Of a stretch of DNA of 64,000 bases, positions 34,740 through 56,290 are shown in pieces. Position numbers and translations under genes: made by a program. Numbering within the stretch: position 1 is the stretch's first letter; every line of letters starts with the position of its first letter. The DNA comes from Corticium candelabrum (lineage: Eukaryota; Porifera; Homoscleromorpha; Homosclerophorida; Plakinidae), in NCBI RefSeq assembly GCF_963422355.1, contig NC_085088.1:6512014-6576013 (forward strand). Direction: 5' to 3'. The notes under the pieces are model-generated. The model saw only the letters and a program-made list of their open reading frames with translations, did no database searches and was not told the origin of the DNA.

Positions 34740-36420
34740 CAATTTGTTCAACAGTGGAGGAGAAGATTGTCAGTTTGTCTACAGAAATCAAACTCTAAAT
34801 GTTATCATGCGAAAATTGAGAGCAATCTCTGAGTTACCAAATGGGAGAAGACACAGTCCTCATCAACTCAGAAGAAGGAGTCCACCAAGGAGACCCGTTA
34901 TGTCCAGTTCTTTTCTCCCTCACAATACATCCTGTCTTCAAGTAGTTACAACTACAGCACAACAAAGTTCAAGTATTAGCATATCTAGATGACATTTTTC
35001 TACTTGGTGAACCTGATGCAACCATGCATCAATGCAACCTTATAATATATACACACATACATCTGAAGTCACCTCTTACTCCTCTTGACTTATCAATGTG
35101 ATCAAAAATGTGAGCTGTTCACTCCTGACACACTTAATAATACCAAACATTGCCCATTCCAAGTGACGAATGATGGGACTATGGTCTTAGGCATTCCTGT
35201 GGGAAGCTCTTCCTTTGTCCTTTCCAAGTCTGATGACATAGCTCACTCTGGTCAATCACTTTGCTCTGCTTTGTTTCAACTAGAAGACCCTCAGTCAGAA
35301 TGCCTTCTACAACGTCATTGCCATGTTCCCAAGTTAAATTTACTTGGGCAGGTCAGTATCACCATCTTTATTTCAGTCTACAGCTGAAATACATGACAAC
35401 ATGACTTGAAGAACCTTTTGTAAAGTATTGGGAGTGCCATCAATAGTCGATAAACGGTGGAAACAGGCAACACTTCCTATTAAATTAGGATTTGGAATGA
35501 CATCGGTCGATGCTATTGCTTCATTTGCGTTCTAGAAGGATGGATGCAGACTCTGTCAAACTTGCCTACTAGGTTCCCTTACTTGACTAACAATGTATCA
35601 CTCTTGCTTCCAACAGATAATGTCTCAAGGATCTCGACCGATATTCATCAAGCTGTCAAGTCTACTGGTTGTGATGATTGCCAACATCTAAGTGAGTTTG
35701 TCAAACAACCCAAGAAATTACAACAAACACTATCTAGTCAACATGAGGCAAATGCAAATTTCTGCCTGGACACTGTGATTTCACAATCAGATAGAGCTGC
35801 AGATAATTTTAGATCAATATTAAAGAGGCTAGGCAAGGGAGCTGGGTCATGGCTGGAAGCCATTCCTACTGAAGAGATTCTTGCGCTTAAACCCGACGAA
35901 TTTCGTTTGGCAGCGTCTCTGAGGTTGGACATACCTGCACCTTTTGTCAACTGGAACATCCAGCGTGAATGTGGCAAGTTGGCACATGAATTCATCTTCT
36001 TACATGCAAACATGGAGGTGGGCCTGTGTGGCAACACGATGAAATTGTAAATGCATGGAGCACTTGTCTACATGAATGAAAGATTCATCACAAGAAAGAA
36101 CCTCAACATCGTTACTCTGGAAATGAGAATAGACCACACGTAGTTGCGTACAGCTCTGGGTGTAGCTATGACCTTGATGTAGCCATAGCTCATTCTTTCA
36201 GCCAAGACACTTTAAAGCAGGCAGCTTTAGAGGAAGGTTTTGCTGCAACAAGAAGGGAGGAAAGGAAGATGATCAAATACGAAAAACAACTACTTGCTGG
36301 CAATACATAAAAAAGCCTCAATTTCACTCCTCTGGTATTTGAACATTTTGGAACTTGGGGATCAGAAGCTACCAACTATTTAACCAAATTAGCCAGAAGA
36401 TCAAGAGACATTGAAGGCTA
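34740..36420 (+). pseudogene. LINE-like retrotransposon remnant: RT, linker and nuclease-like C terminus
   Basis: Plus-strand fragments in order: LINSEEGVHQGDPLCPVLFS (RT box 4), VLAYLDDIFLLGEPDA (catalytic AYLDD), NDGTMVLGIPVGSSSF, then the open frame 35544-36050 with SDRAADNFRSILKRLGKGAG and EEILALKPDEFRLAASLRLD. It finishes with SYDLDVAIAHSFS-like, ATRREERKMIKYEKQLLAG and PLVFEHFGTWGSEATNYL, shared with 10927-11229. Stops and frameshifts throughout. A (CAGA)n tail follows at 36660. It separates the two halves of the segmental duplication. Confidence 0.75.
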
Positions 36421-36659
36421 TACAAATGAAGCTGACTTTAGAGGTTTTGGAGAAAAAATTCTCAATAATCTTACAACGATGCAACACTAAAGTCATCCTC
36501 CACAACCTGACTCGTGTCTTCCCTGGAGTAAACAAGAAAACATATACGATAGAGACTATCAAAGTAGCATGCATTAAACTAAAGCTGAACTCAGTAGCTT
36601 GTTTGCATTTAGTGTTAGAAAGGCAACGTAGAGTTTGTGTTTCAATACATGAAATTGAC

Positions 36660-36928
36660 TGACAGACAGACAGACAGACAGACAGATAGACAGACAGACA
36701 TATAGCTACTTTATTCTCATATAGACTCTACTTTTACATATGCTAGTCTGGTCTCCAAAACGGTGGGTTCAACTTTAAGTGACTTATAGTTTAGTTGGTT
36801 AATTCCAGGAGTGAGCAACTAGAGCAATTAACAAAAAATAACTGTCACTGTTTCAGAACAACAAGCTATAGGTCATCACAGCACTTCAAACAACAAAATA
36901 CTAGCAGTTAAATGTCCTTCCTATAATA

Positions 36929-36980
<52 letters not shown>
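36660..36980. repeat. (CAGA)n and (AT)n simple repeats
   Basis: (CAGA)n at 36660-36700 closes the LINE remnant; (AT)n of about 50 bp at 36929-36980 lies in the 3' flank of alliinase-like copy B. The duplicated block begins between them, near 36785. Confidence 0.85.
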
Positions 36981-36982
<2 letters not shown>

Positions 36983-37384
36983 TATGGAAATGTATGTCAA
37001 GTCATTCTTTGCCATTTAATTATAGATTGCTGTTTGCAAAAGACCACTGTACCAATTGTTTTCTTACTTTATTTGTATTTTTGGTTATCAGTTTGTTTAC
37101 CAATTAACTGCTGTTGTAACATGTCCACATAAATATTAACCAATTCTGTTTCCAGTGTTACTATTGTCACTTAGCTAGACTGTAATAGCATTACTTGAAT
37201 TTGGTCATTCCAACCAAATGTTCATCTTGAAAAAGTGATGTTGTCTAGATTTGTGAAAGAATATTCAGAGTTTGCAATATGCTAATATTCTAAAAAGCTG
37301 GTGTTTGAAAGTCAACTACAAACTGGCAGTCATATTGCAATTGCTATAAAATAAATTGAGTCTAATAATAACCAAATGATAGAA

Positions 37385-46410
<9,026 letters not shown>

Positions 46411-46723
46411 TGGAAGCGTTTGTCACGTGATGCATTCATATGTAGATTAGATGCCCCGTATGTTGGACTTTTTTCTACTGATAGTGACCTTCATCTAGAC
46501 TATCAATATAAAACTTACTATACTCTAGCGTGTACATATGCACATAACATACGTATACTGTAGCTGTCATCGACTCAATTAATTCACTGAATTGTAAAAA
46601 CTTTTGAGTTTTGCAACATATAGATCATATAGTTAGTATCTAGGCATAGACGTACATTACAGAAAAACCATAAAAATGAATTCATTCTATAAAAAAAGTT
46701 GCAAACGCAATCGAAAACCCAAG

Positions 46724-47173
46724 CTAATCAGTTTGTGTATCTCGTGTTTCTTCAGCTTGTAAAATTTCACCCCAATCGTCCACACCTAGAGGAACCATCT
46801 TTTCTCGTTCCAGTTGAGAGACAGCTCGAACGTTACTAAATTCACCCGACAGCCACTTGCTTTTCACCTTGCAACGCACTACATAACTTGACAAATAAGC
46901 CTTGAACAATCGTCCGTCTCCAAACGGAGGAACGTGGCTGAGGTCTGGCATGGTCTGGCAACAAGTTCGCCACAGAGAAGATCTGTCGTCTATCAAGTTC
47001 TTCCAAGCTTTACATGTCTGCGATGCTCTGCAAAGACTAATTGAATCTAAGTATTGGAAAATTGTCACGTTTAGTTCATATGGCAGATAATCGACGAAGT
47101 CGCTGGTTGGAACTCTGAAGTCTTCCCCATCTCTAGAGTCGGTTGTAGTCTTACGACCTTCATCGTCGTTCAT
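46724..47173 (-). CDS. FBXO48: F-box only protein 48-like
   Basis: Intact single-exon frame of 149 residues from an ATG. The F-box covers about residues 26-70 (FVDYLPYELNVTIFQYLDSI, LCRASQTCKAWKNLI, SSLWR) and would bind SKP1 in an SCF ubiquitin ligase. The C-terminal part (VKSKWLSGEFSNV, then VDDWGEILQAE) matches the conserved tail of vertebrate FBXO48 (x-WLSGxxSN..., WGEILxAE) and length is similar (about 155). It lies just upstream of alliinase-like copy B on the same strand. Identification is from remembered family sequence; another short FBXO is possible. Confidence 0.8.
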   Translation of the reverse strand: MNDDEGRKTTTDSRDGEDFRVPTSDFVDYLPYELNVTIFQYLDSISLCRASQTCKAWKNLIDDRSSLWRTCCQTMPDLSHVPPFGDGRLFKAYLSSYVVRCKVKSKWLSGEFSNVRAVSQLEREKMVPLGVDDWGEILQAEETRDTQTD

Positions 47174-47593
47174 TGTTAACGAAACGCTCTCTCCAACGGT
47201 TGTGCATACTGTAGCGCAACTCAGAGTACTCCCTCACAAACATCACTATAGCAACGAACCTACTCCAATAGCCCGGATTAACTAAAATTGCATGAGACGC
47301 TAATACATATGTATTTTTAATTTCTCTAGCTTAGATACGACATGTTCTACATAGTCAATTACAGTTTCAAACGGACCTAATTAGCTAAGCTATACAAAAC
47401 CTCAGAAGCTCTACTGGCGCGCACAAAGTTAGGAATTCCGAAGGCGGCTCTGCAATGCTCTGTGCACGCGTCTGGCTGTGAAAATTCATTCTTTCACATT
47501 TATGAAACTCCATTCTTTTAAGTGCTCACCAACAAGCATGCATCTCTTAAGCTGCAATACAACGTTGGATGGCGAGGCCTCATTGGGAGTTAA
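47174..47593. other. Intergenic, nothing recognised
   Basis: Presumed 5' region of the FBXO48-like gene. No coding domain, RNA gene or clear promoter motif seen. Confidence 0.5.
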
Positions 47594-47833
47594 CTACGGT
47601 GCTTTGACTTGAAAGAAAATTGTACATTTGGCTGTTGAATTCGGTGTAGATATTGATACCCCGCATTGGCTCAGCGGGTCGTTTGTCTTTAAACAAGAGT
47701 GATTTCGAGACTCATGCACGTCGTTCATCCCATTGATAGACAACTGGACGATGTAGACTAGAGCAAGAGTCAAGACTGTGATGAACGACGGAGCTGCAAA
47801 AACCACTGAAATTGAAAGAGTCTTTGTTGCCAT
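47594..47833 (-). CDS. Possible small membrane protein or first exon
   Basis: 79-residue frame from an ATG with a hydrophobic stretch at residues about 10-32 (VFAAPSFITVLTLALVYIVQ), then a Cys-containing, Asn-rich tail with an NSTAKC sequon. It could be a small type-II membrane protein, the first exon of a larger gene (a CAAGTCAAAG donor-like site is near its end), or chance. No family recognised. Confidence 0.25.
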   Translation of the reverse strand: MATKTLSISVVFAAPSFITVLTLALVYIVQLSINGMNDVHESRNHSCLKTNDPLSQCGVSISTPNSTAKCTIFFQVKAP

Positions 47834-47920
47834 GAATAAGAAGGTGAACTAACTGTTTACTCAAATACAGACGATATCATGCAATGATGTTGTTTTGAGT
47901 AATTAAATAACAGCTTAGTC

Positions 47921-48069
47921 CTAGACTCGTACCCAGTCCTCCTCCTCGCGCGCGCTCCACGTGTTTTGGCACGTGCTTTTTGTTCCACTCGCACGTGGCG
48001 AGTGGAACAAAAAGCACGTGCCAAAACACGTGGAGCGCGCGCGAGGAGGAGGACTGGGTACGAGTCTAG
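47921..48069. mobile_element. Perfect 149-bp palindrome with a 7-bp target-site duplication
   Basis: Two identical 71-bp arms in inverted orientation flank a 7-bp centre (CACGTGG). The whole is bordered on both sides by CTTAGTC (47914-47920 and 48070-48076). The arms are G+C-rich (CTCGCGCGCGC, CACGTG boxes), unlike the A+T-rich surroundings. Best read as a hairpin-type MITE inserted with target-site duplication. Confidence 0.85.
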
Positions 48070-48470
48070 CTTAGTCCAACGTGTAAGAAAAGAAATAGGA
48101 CCTACAGAGTGATTTAATGTAATACAACGTGGACATTCTTTGTCTTTGTCTAACACATGCAATTACTGAGATGCACACAGCAGATGATCTATTTTACAAA
48201 TATAATGACATTACTCTAGTAAGAACAAACAGTCGATGGACAGACAGCTGAGTGTACGCACTATAAATTTAAGACCAAGAGCTCTTGTGTTTAGTTGTGT
48301 AGACACTTCCTTAACCTCACCCCGTTCACATTAGAATGTCTAGACACAGACGGAAGGATGCAAATTGACGCAATAAAAATAGGGTCAAATAGTATTCTAG
48401 CATCCGAGCTAGCAGTTTTTGTTTATTAATATTAATGACAACAACAGCATTATTAAAGTCCATTATATAG

Positions 48471-49075
48471 CAGTGTTTCTGCTAGAAATATTCTATTAGT
48501 AGCCACTTGGCTAAAGAAGTGTGTTTGTTTGTAGCCAAATACTCTATTTCAGACCCAAGAAAAAATCGCCCAAACGTCAAACAGCTAATAATCTAGAAGA
48601 CAACTACTATTGATTAAAGTTTAACCTGATCAGACAGACAGGCAGCATTTATCAATTGTCACAACAAATGCAGGACTAATCTGACATGCTGTGCTCAAAT
48701 TAAGGAACGTGACCATGGAAAGCCAAAAGTATACAAACCAGACATTAAGCGTTTAGTGCCATCTTTCTTAGCTCTTGTACTAAATTTAATTAAAAGCGCA
48801 TTGATGCTTATGGAAGTCATGCACAGAGTGCCCGCTACATACAGGATGTAGACAGAGCATGCACGATAGATTGGTCTCCTAGTTCTTGGAGCTCCAATGT
48901 ATTGTGCTAATTGCCATTCTTAGCTGCTGTGCTTGCAAGGTCTGATCCAGAGGAAGGCGTACACGGTACACTGTAACAGGTAGCCAAATTGGCGAGGAGG
49001 CATTACCATTTTATCACCAACAACTGTTATTTTTGTAGCGTTTGCCTATTTGGCGATTGGCGAGCAGAAACATTG
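48471..49075. mobile_element. hAT-like MITE
   Basis: Left end CAGTGTTTCTGCT, right end AGCAGAAACATTG (inverted, one mismatch), bordered on both sides by TATATAG (48464-48470 and 49076-49082). The interior is non-coding with GTAGCCAAAT motifs in both halves. Confidence 0.65.
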
Positions 49076-49082
49076 TATATAG

Positions 49083-50759
49083 GTTACCATGTTTGAGATC
49101 ATTTTCAGAACTGCACAAAGCAGCGTGTGCTACAGACACTTGCATACTCTAAGAGACAAGATGTAAACAGCAATCATGGGGACACGGCACAATACAGTGA
49201 CAACACAGACACAAGACAAATGATGCAAGAAATAGATGGAAGACATAAAATGCAAGACAGTTTAATGTAAAACCAGCCTTATGGTCTGGTGGAGTTGTTG
49301 GAACGAAATTATTTAGTGCTGATGTGTGAAATCTGTGTCATGACAGACAGATCGAACGACAGTTAGAATGGAATATTTTGTCTGCAAAATTTAAAATATC
49401 TTTAATATCAATAAGCAGACTTCATGAATCCAGTGACTGTATGTTTTTGCTAATAAGTCTGTACCTTAATCTAACGTTCTAAACTACTTCAGCATCTGAA
49501 CTAGTCCAAGCAGATCTTATTGGATGCAATCTGTAAATCTTGATGCTCTGCTGGTCTCAGAGACTGAGCAATTCTCTTAGCTTCATCTAACTGTGAGAGA
49601 CGTATCTGACACAAACTGATATCCTGGAGCGCAATAGATTGTTGTGCTGGCTGTGAAGCCATTGTAGCATCTTCAACTTTGATTTGCATGTGGAACACGT
49701 GTATGCTCTCCTTGCTATTAGTTTCAGTTGTTCAATACGCGTTTCCATGTTTCCTAATTTTCTGTTACGTCTAGCAATTGCCATTTTACAATTATAAACC
49801 TCCCAACTTTCTGATGGTTGTGAAGACTGAGCAATAGAAAAAATTGGTTTTGCTATTTTCGATGCTTCATTTTAAGCTTGACTTTTGTTCCATTAGATCT
49901 TTTAAACTCTTTCACTGACACTTGAGCATCATGATGCTTGTATTGGATGCGGTAGTAGTTGGCTGTATCGATCTTGATCTATCGTTCTTTTGTGATTTGT
50001 GATATGCTTCCCAAACACGCAGATAATTGCTGGAGGCGATCTAAAATGTCGGTATTGCCAGAAGATAGAAATCAATATTACCAGATACATCAAGCAATGC
50101 GTTGGCATATTGGCAAGAGACTGATTTAGAAGCCTGATCGAGTAATTATAATTTCTCAAAAGGCTTCGATGTGCCTGGAGGACTGGAAGCGTAAGGCTTT
50201 GTGTAATGTTTCTCTCCACAGTGGACAATCTCCGTAGACCTGGTCGGTAACTTTTGATGTCTGGCAGCCATTAAGGCATTCGTAGCTTTGGGTGAGATTA
50301 CAGTGGTATAGAGCCAAGAATTTGTAGGCAGATAATATACAGATAAACTACCCTGAAAAATTATGACCCCCCAACAGAAGGTGACCCAAATGCTTAGTGA
50401 CCCCTGCAAATCACTGAATTTCAAACTTATGACCCCTACAGCAACTTTGCCAGCCCCCACTGGACACTTAATAATGACCGGCCCCTAACGTCTTTGTCTC
50501 ATGGGATACTGTCGTGTATGTTCTTCGGGCTGTTCTCTCTTTTCTTTTGATACCGGTCCATAATAGTCATCTTCTGTTTCCAATTCACTGTCCGTCCTTC
50601 TCTGATCCATTGTATGTTCTTCTCCCACAATAAAGTTTCTTCCGGAGCTAATTCTTGGTCGTTGTAAATAATGTCTTTGAACGGTTCGCGGGTTGTCCTT
50701 TCCATTTCACAACACCAATATATCTGTCCCCTTGTTTGTCGATTATCACATATCTAGTA
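49083..50759 (-). other. Region of short frames, possibly a decayed gene or transposon
   Basis: Several minus-strand frames (about 50705-50499, 50460-50146, 49784-49501) contain plausible coding-like segments (DRYQKKRENSPKNIH, VHCGEKHYTKPYASSPPGTS, RQIRLSQLDEAKRI-like) but stops and frame changes separate them and I recognise no family. The neighbouring LINE fragment suggests mobile-element debris. No intact gene is claimed. Confidence 0.3.
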
Positions 50760-51228
50760 GTCTTGTAGGGTGAAAGTTTGCCTAGTCCACCATCTGCTGC
50801 AACTCACTATTTGACGTACCTAGAGTCAAATCCTCAGCATACATGGGAGCTTTGTTCTTATGTGTCCCTTCAGTTTTACTAGATAATTTATGAATAGGCC
50901 ACCATCTGTTCTGTAAGCAATCTCAATGCCGCCTCCCTTTAACCTTATCCAGAGTCTCGCACATAAGTCTGTCCATAAACATATTGAACAAGATTGGAGA
51001 CAGCACACACCCTTGACGGAAACCTGTGTTTACTTCAATCCTTAATGAGATTTCTTCCCTATTTCGTACAAAACAACCTGTACCATCGTGCAGGTCAACA
51101 ATCAATCTAACCACTTCATCTTCTGTACCAAAATATTTGAGAATGTCAGTGAGAGCGTGTCTTGGTACAGAGGCAAATTCTTTTGAGAGGTCAACTAAAC
51201 AAATATGTATATCTAAATAGTATCGCAA
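50760..51228 (-). pseudogene. LINE reverse transcriptase remnant, second copy
   Basis: The frame over 51228-50923 reads [60 protein letters not shown], i.e. RT motifs with the GxxQGxxxSPxLF-type box. Related to 19001-20103, less decayed but truncated at both ends. Confidence 0.8.
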
Positions 51229-51469
51229 CGTACAATTCGGGCGAAATTTGCTCGTGTCACCGCCAAGTTCAACAAGGATTCACCACAAACTCACATAAAA
51301 TTCAATGTAAATTCACGCTATACTATATACTTAGCAAAGAGGACGTAGAGAATCACAAAATCAGCAACGGCATCCATGCACTACACGTATACGCTATTCA
51401 TGATCATGCTCGTTCAGTTTTACTTTACAAACAGTCATTCGGAGTCGATCAGCTTGCATGCGCTAACTG

Positions 51470-52347
51470 TTAATGTCGATACTCCACTGCTATCTGAATT
51501 TCATTGCCTTGGTTGGTGACGGTCACCTGGACGGTCGTCGCTGGCAATTTGGTAATCGGGTCTGTCAGGTCAATTTTTTGAGAAACGCCTGCGTAAGTAC
51601 CGCTTTCGAACGAATCTCTCTGTTGCAGATAGCTACGCCAAGCCAAGTAGACGATTGAGAAAATTTCAAATTGTGCTTCGTCATCCAATGCGATCATTGT
51701 TTGCTGAACGAGAGGAGCATCGTTCTTAATTGCTTGAACGACGACTTCCTTCACTTCCGCGTATCCGTTCTTCACAGCGACGTAGTTGACAGTCGCATCT
51801 GGAGTGGAAGCTGCACGCGAAAGTAAAAACATGCAATTAATTAATTAAAATCATGTTTAAGCGAGATTTGCAGGCTCGACGCTCATGCAGGGTCCAGTCG
51901 GTCACTTTCCTCGAGCTCGACGAGACGAGACGAAAGACCTGCATGTTTGCCTCGTAGGAGGGAAAGTCACCAGCTGGAAACTCGAGCCTATAGCTAGCAG
52001 TAACTATCTCTAGGCTATATTTTGAAACCTGAGCTTGTTTTAGTCAGCATTGGTGCGTCACTTGTTGCGTCCTTTGTGACAGTGAGCACGTCACCGTTCT
52101 TTCCTGAATATGGCTTGGATGTCTCACCGCTACCAGACGAGTGGCTCACTGATGCTGTGTACTGCACGTCAAATGGAACGGTGATGTATCCTTGTCCTCC
52201 TTGGGATTGAATGTCGAGTGTGCGCCACACGAACACGTCAGTGTCGAGACCTGGTTTCGGCGGGTCTTGATAAAAGACGAAGTGTTTGGAGTCCACGTTA
52301 GGGAGATCGATGTTGTTCACAACTATCAATTTAGTTGAGGTAGCCAT
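51470..52347 (-). CDS. Conserved small protein of unknown family, copy 1
   Basis: Two exons, 52347-52029 and 51810-51470 (stop included), GT-AG, phase 1, 219 residues. No signal peptide or membrane segment. Exon 1 begins MATSTKLIVVNNIDLPNVD and contains HFVFYQDPPKP, DVFVWRTLDIQ, YITVPFDVQYTASVS and GKNGDVLTVTKD, alternating-hydrophobic patterns that suggest a beta-sandwich. Exon 2 contains PLVQQTMIALDDEAQFEIFS, YLAWRSYLQQ and TVQVTVTNQGNEIQIAV. The paralog at 54038-54818 has the same exon structure. I recall only loosely similar cytosolic proteins of unknown role in fungi and microbes; no function is claimed. Confidence 0.75.
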
Positions 52348-52480
52348 CTTTCATGCAGTATTTCCGTAGAGATTTAGAGATGAACAAACAACTTGTCTTT
52401 GCAGTATGCAGCAAATCAAGTCCAGCCACTCGTAGCAATTTGTGACAGGTCTAACAAAAATTAAGTGCCTTTAAGCTAAA

Positions 52481-52641
52481 ATCCAGCTGCACGCGTGTCA
52501 CTTAGGCAATCCAAGTGTTGTAAGCCGACACCACATGTTTGGCACCATTGACACCTCCTAATTGTTTGATAAGCAGATGTTGACACCATTGACACCTCCT
52601 AATAGTTTGATAAGCGGATGTTGACATCATTATTGACACCT

Positions 52642-52690
<49 letters not shown>

Positions 52691-53188
52691 TGTAAATAGA
52701 AGTGTGTTGTTCTAGTTAACACATTTAGATGTGTTGTTCGAGTGAAGCCGCAAAGAACACATTATACATGTGTTGTTGCAGTATGTGTTGGTTTAACTCT
52801 TGTGTTGTAACATGATGTGTTGTTTTAACTCATCATGTGTTGTTTTGACTCATCGTGTTGTTTTAACTCATTATGTGTTGTTTTGACTCATCGTGTGTTA
52901 TTTTAAGACTATATTGTATTATTTGACCATTTTGTAAATACGTATATATATACACTATAAATAGAAGTGTTTTGAAACAACACACAACACAAAACAAAAC
53001 GTACGTCTTAGAATAACACGACTGTGGGTTAAAACAACACGCACGTGATTTCTAACAACATACCTTTCAAAACAATTAGGTGTAGATGGTGCCAAACATT
53101 TTCCATCCAGCCCAAACATGTGGTGTCGGCTTTGCCACAACCGGGTTAGGGTAAAATTTTAGCATAAGTGACACGCGTGCAGCTGGAT
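52481..53188. mobile_element. MITE with a 24-bp perfect TIR and an internal minisatellite
   Basis: ATCCAGCTGCACGCGTGTCA plus CTTA occurs at the left end and, inverted, at the right end. Inside are about five tandem, slightly varied units of roughly 20 bp (GTGTTGTTTTAACTCAT type, 52790-52905), a mirrored AACACA-rich block, two copies of a TTGACACCTCCTAAT unit, and an (AT)n tract. Non-coding; it lies between the two paralogous small genes. Confidence 0.8.
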
Positions 53189-54037
53189 ATTAACCTATAG
53201 TATACGATGTTGGCAGTTACACCTTGGCAGCGGCTTTAAGACCGTTGCCGTCGCATCGGTTCTAGAGATAGGCTACACACATGATCTGCACATGACTTTC
53301 GCCTGCACATGAAATTCACAATCGCCTAGCTAGCAATCGAGCTGAAAGTTCTAGCATACCAGGCCCTTTTTAGTTTTAATTAATTAATTAATTAAGCTAA
53401 GTACTAAATAGCTAAAAAATTGAACTTTAGACTTATTCAAAAGATATTTACATAACTCGGTATATTTATAAAACAATTTCGTAAACTAAATTTTAACAGC
53501 TAACATTGTATTTTAATTAAACTTGTAGTCATGGCAACCACATTGACTCCGCCTTCTTGCAATAAGAATATGTCAATTATTTCCGTGTGCTCTCTCTCGG
53601 AGTCCTGAACGATCGCTCTACAATGTTATCTTCCAAGTGTGCCTTTGCGCGCTGTTCTCGAGTCGCTACAGTGAACCACGCACTCAATGGTCAGTAAGTC
53701 TTGCTGGATTACTGTTGTTTCAAACTTTGGACCTAAACTAGTGTCGTAGGAGGAAGACTAGCGGCGTACTTCGTAAATTCAGAAGTTTAGTAAGGTAAAG
53801 AACATCTATAATTGCAAGCAATCACCTCTAATTGCTGAACTAGCTTGAGCCAGCTGTTACTCCGGTACTTTAGCTTCTAGTCAGCCTATAGTTACAAGTC
53901 CAAGTAGCTATTCAACCACCATACACGCATGCATGCTTTCATACAAAACTATACATTTACAAACTCTACACTCTGTACATGAATGTTTCTCTAACAGAAA
54001 ACGTAATCAACAAACTATGGTTATGCTCATCATTCAG
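53189..54037. other. Intergenic between the two paralogs, mostly featureless
   Basis: A plus-strand ATG at 53622 opens a 22-codon basic, Ser-rich stretch (MLSSKCAFARCSRVATVN) ending at a donor-like GGTCAGTAAG. It could be a first exon with a mitochondrial leader, but no downstream exon was found. Otherwise nothing recognised. Confidence 0.3.
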
Positions 54038-54818
54038 TTAGTCCATGCATCGATCCAAGTGTACATAACACCAACGGTGACCAACCTTTGTATGGAAATC
54101 GCTGCTTGGGTACGTGACTGTGGCTTCGATAACATTCCCATTGTAGCTGACTATCACGACGATGTTTGTCGCTAGCAGATTGATTTTATGAGAGCTATTT
54201 GAGTATGTACTACTCTTAAAAGTCTCTCCCTCCTTCTTATCACTGCAGTTCCAAGCAATGTAGCTGAATGAGTCAACTGCAAATTGTACATGGTCATGCA
54301 GCACTATCATCTCTTGCTGAATAAAAGGTTTATCGTTCCTTTGCGCTCGAACCAAAACTTGCTTCTTTCCTTCATATTCATTCTGAACAGTCACACACGT
54401 GGTAGACGAGTCGGTTGAGTCTGGGTCGACGTCTTTCTTCAAATCTGTGAATTAATAAATAAAAGTTCGTATTTCTAATAGTATATCATAGTACACACTG
54501 CAATCTGTACAAAATCACTCAACATAGCATTGGAGCGTCACTATGGCTGTCTTCTGTCACAATCAGCAAGTCACCATTTTTGGCAGGAATTGCGTTAGAT
54601 GTCTCCGTGCTGCCACCTTCGTGAGTTACTGTAGCTGTATACTCTGTGTCTAAAGCAACAGGAAAGGTTCCTTCTCCTCCAACTTGAATATCTAGTGTAC
54701 GCCACACTAGCACGTCGCTGTTCGGAACTACAGGCTCTTGAAAGAAGATGAAATGATAAGTATCCACACCACTCAGATTTATGTTGTTTACTACTGTCAC
54801 GTTTTTAGATGTAGCCAT
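54038..54818 (-). CDS. Conserved small protein of unknown family, copy 2
   Basis: Two exons, 54818-54524 and 54444-54038 (stop included), phase 1, 233 residues. The first exon aligns with copy 1 (MATSKNVTVVNNINLSGVD, HFIFFQEP, DVLVWRTLDIQ, KNGDLLIVTED, SDAPML). The second aligns over PFIQQEMIVLHDHVQFAVDS and NIVVIVSYNGNVIEATVTY but carries about 20 extra C-terminal residues. Copies have clearly diverged yet both frames stay open, so both are probably expressed. The splice donor of exon 1 (TATGTTGAG) is weak. Confidence 0.7.
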
Positions 54819-54950
54819 CTCTCGATTAGTAATCAAGAAACCGCAAAAGTCTGTTGGTAAACAAGACGGTAGAAATCCCGAATGTTTGAAAAGCGCGCTA
54901 GCTAAGTGTACACAACAATTACTAGTGTGGAAATAAGTAGGCGGGGCCAC

Positions 54951-56290
<1,340 letters not shown>

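Noticed and set aside
53622..53690. Plus-strand first exon with mitochondrial-like leader
   Set aside because: No second exon found; recorded only as a note in the intergenic entry.
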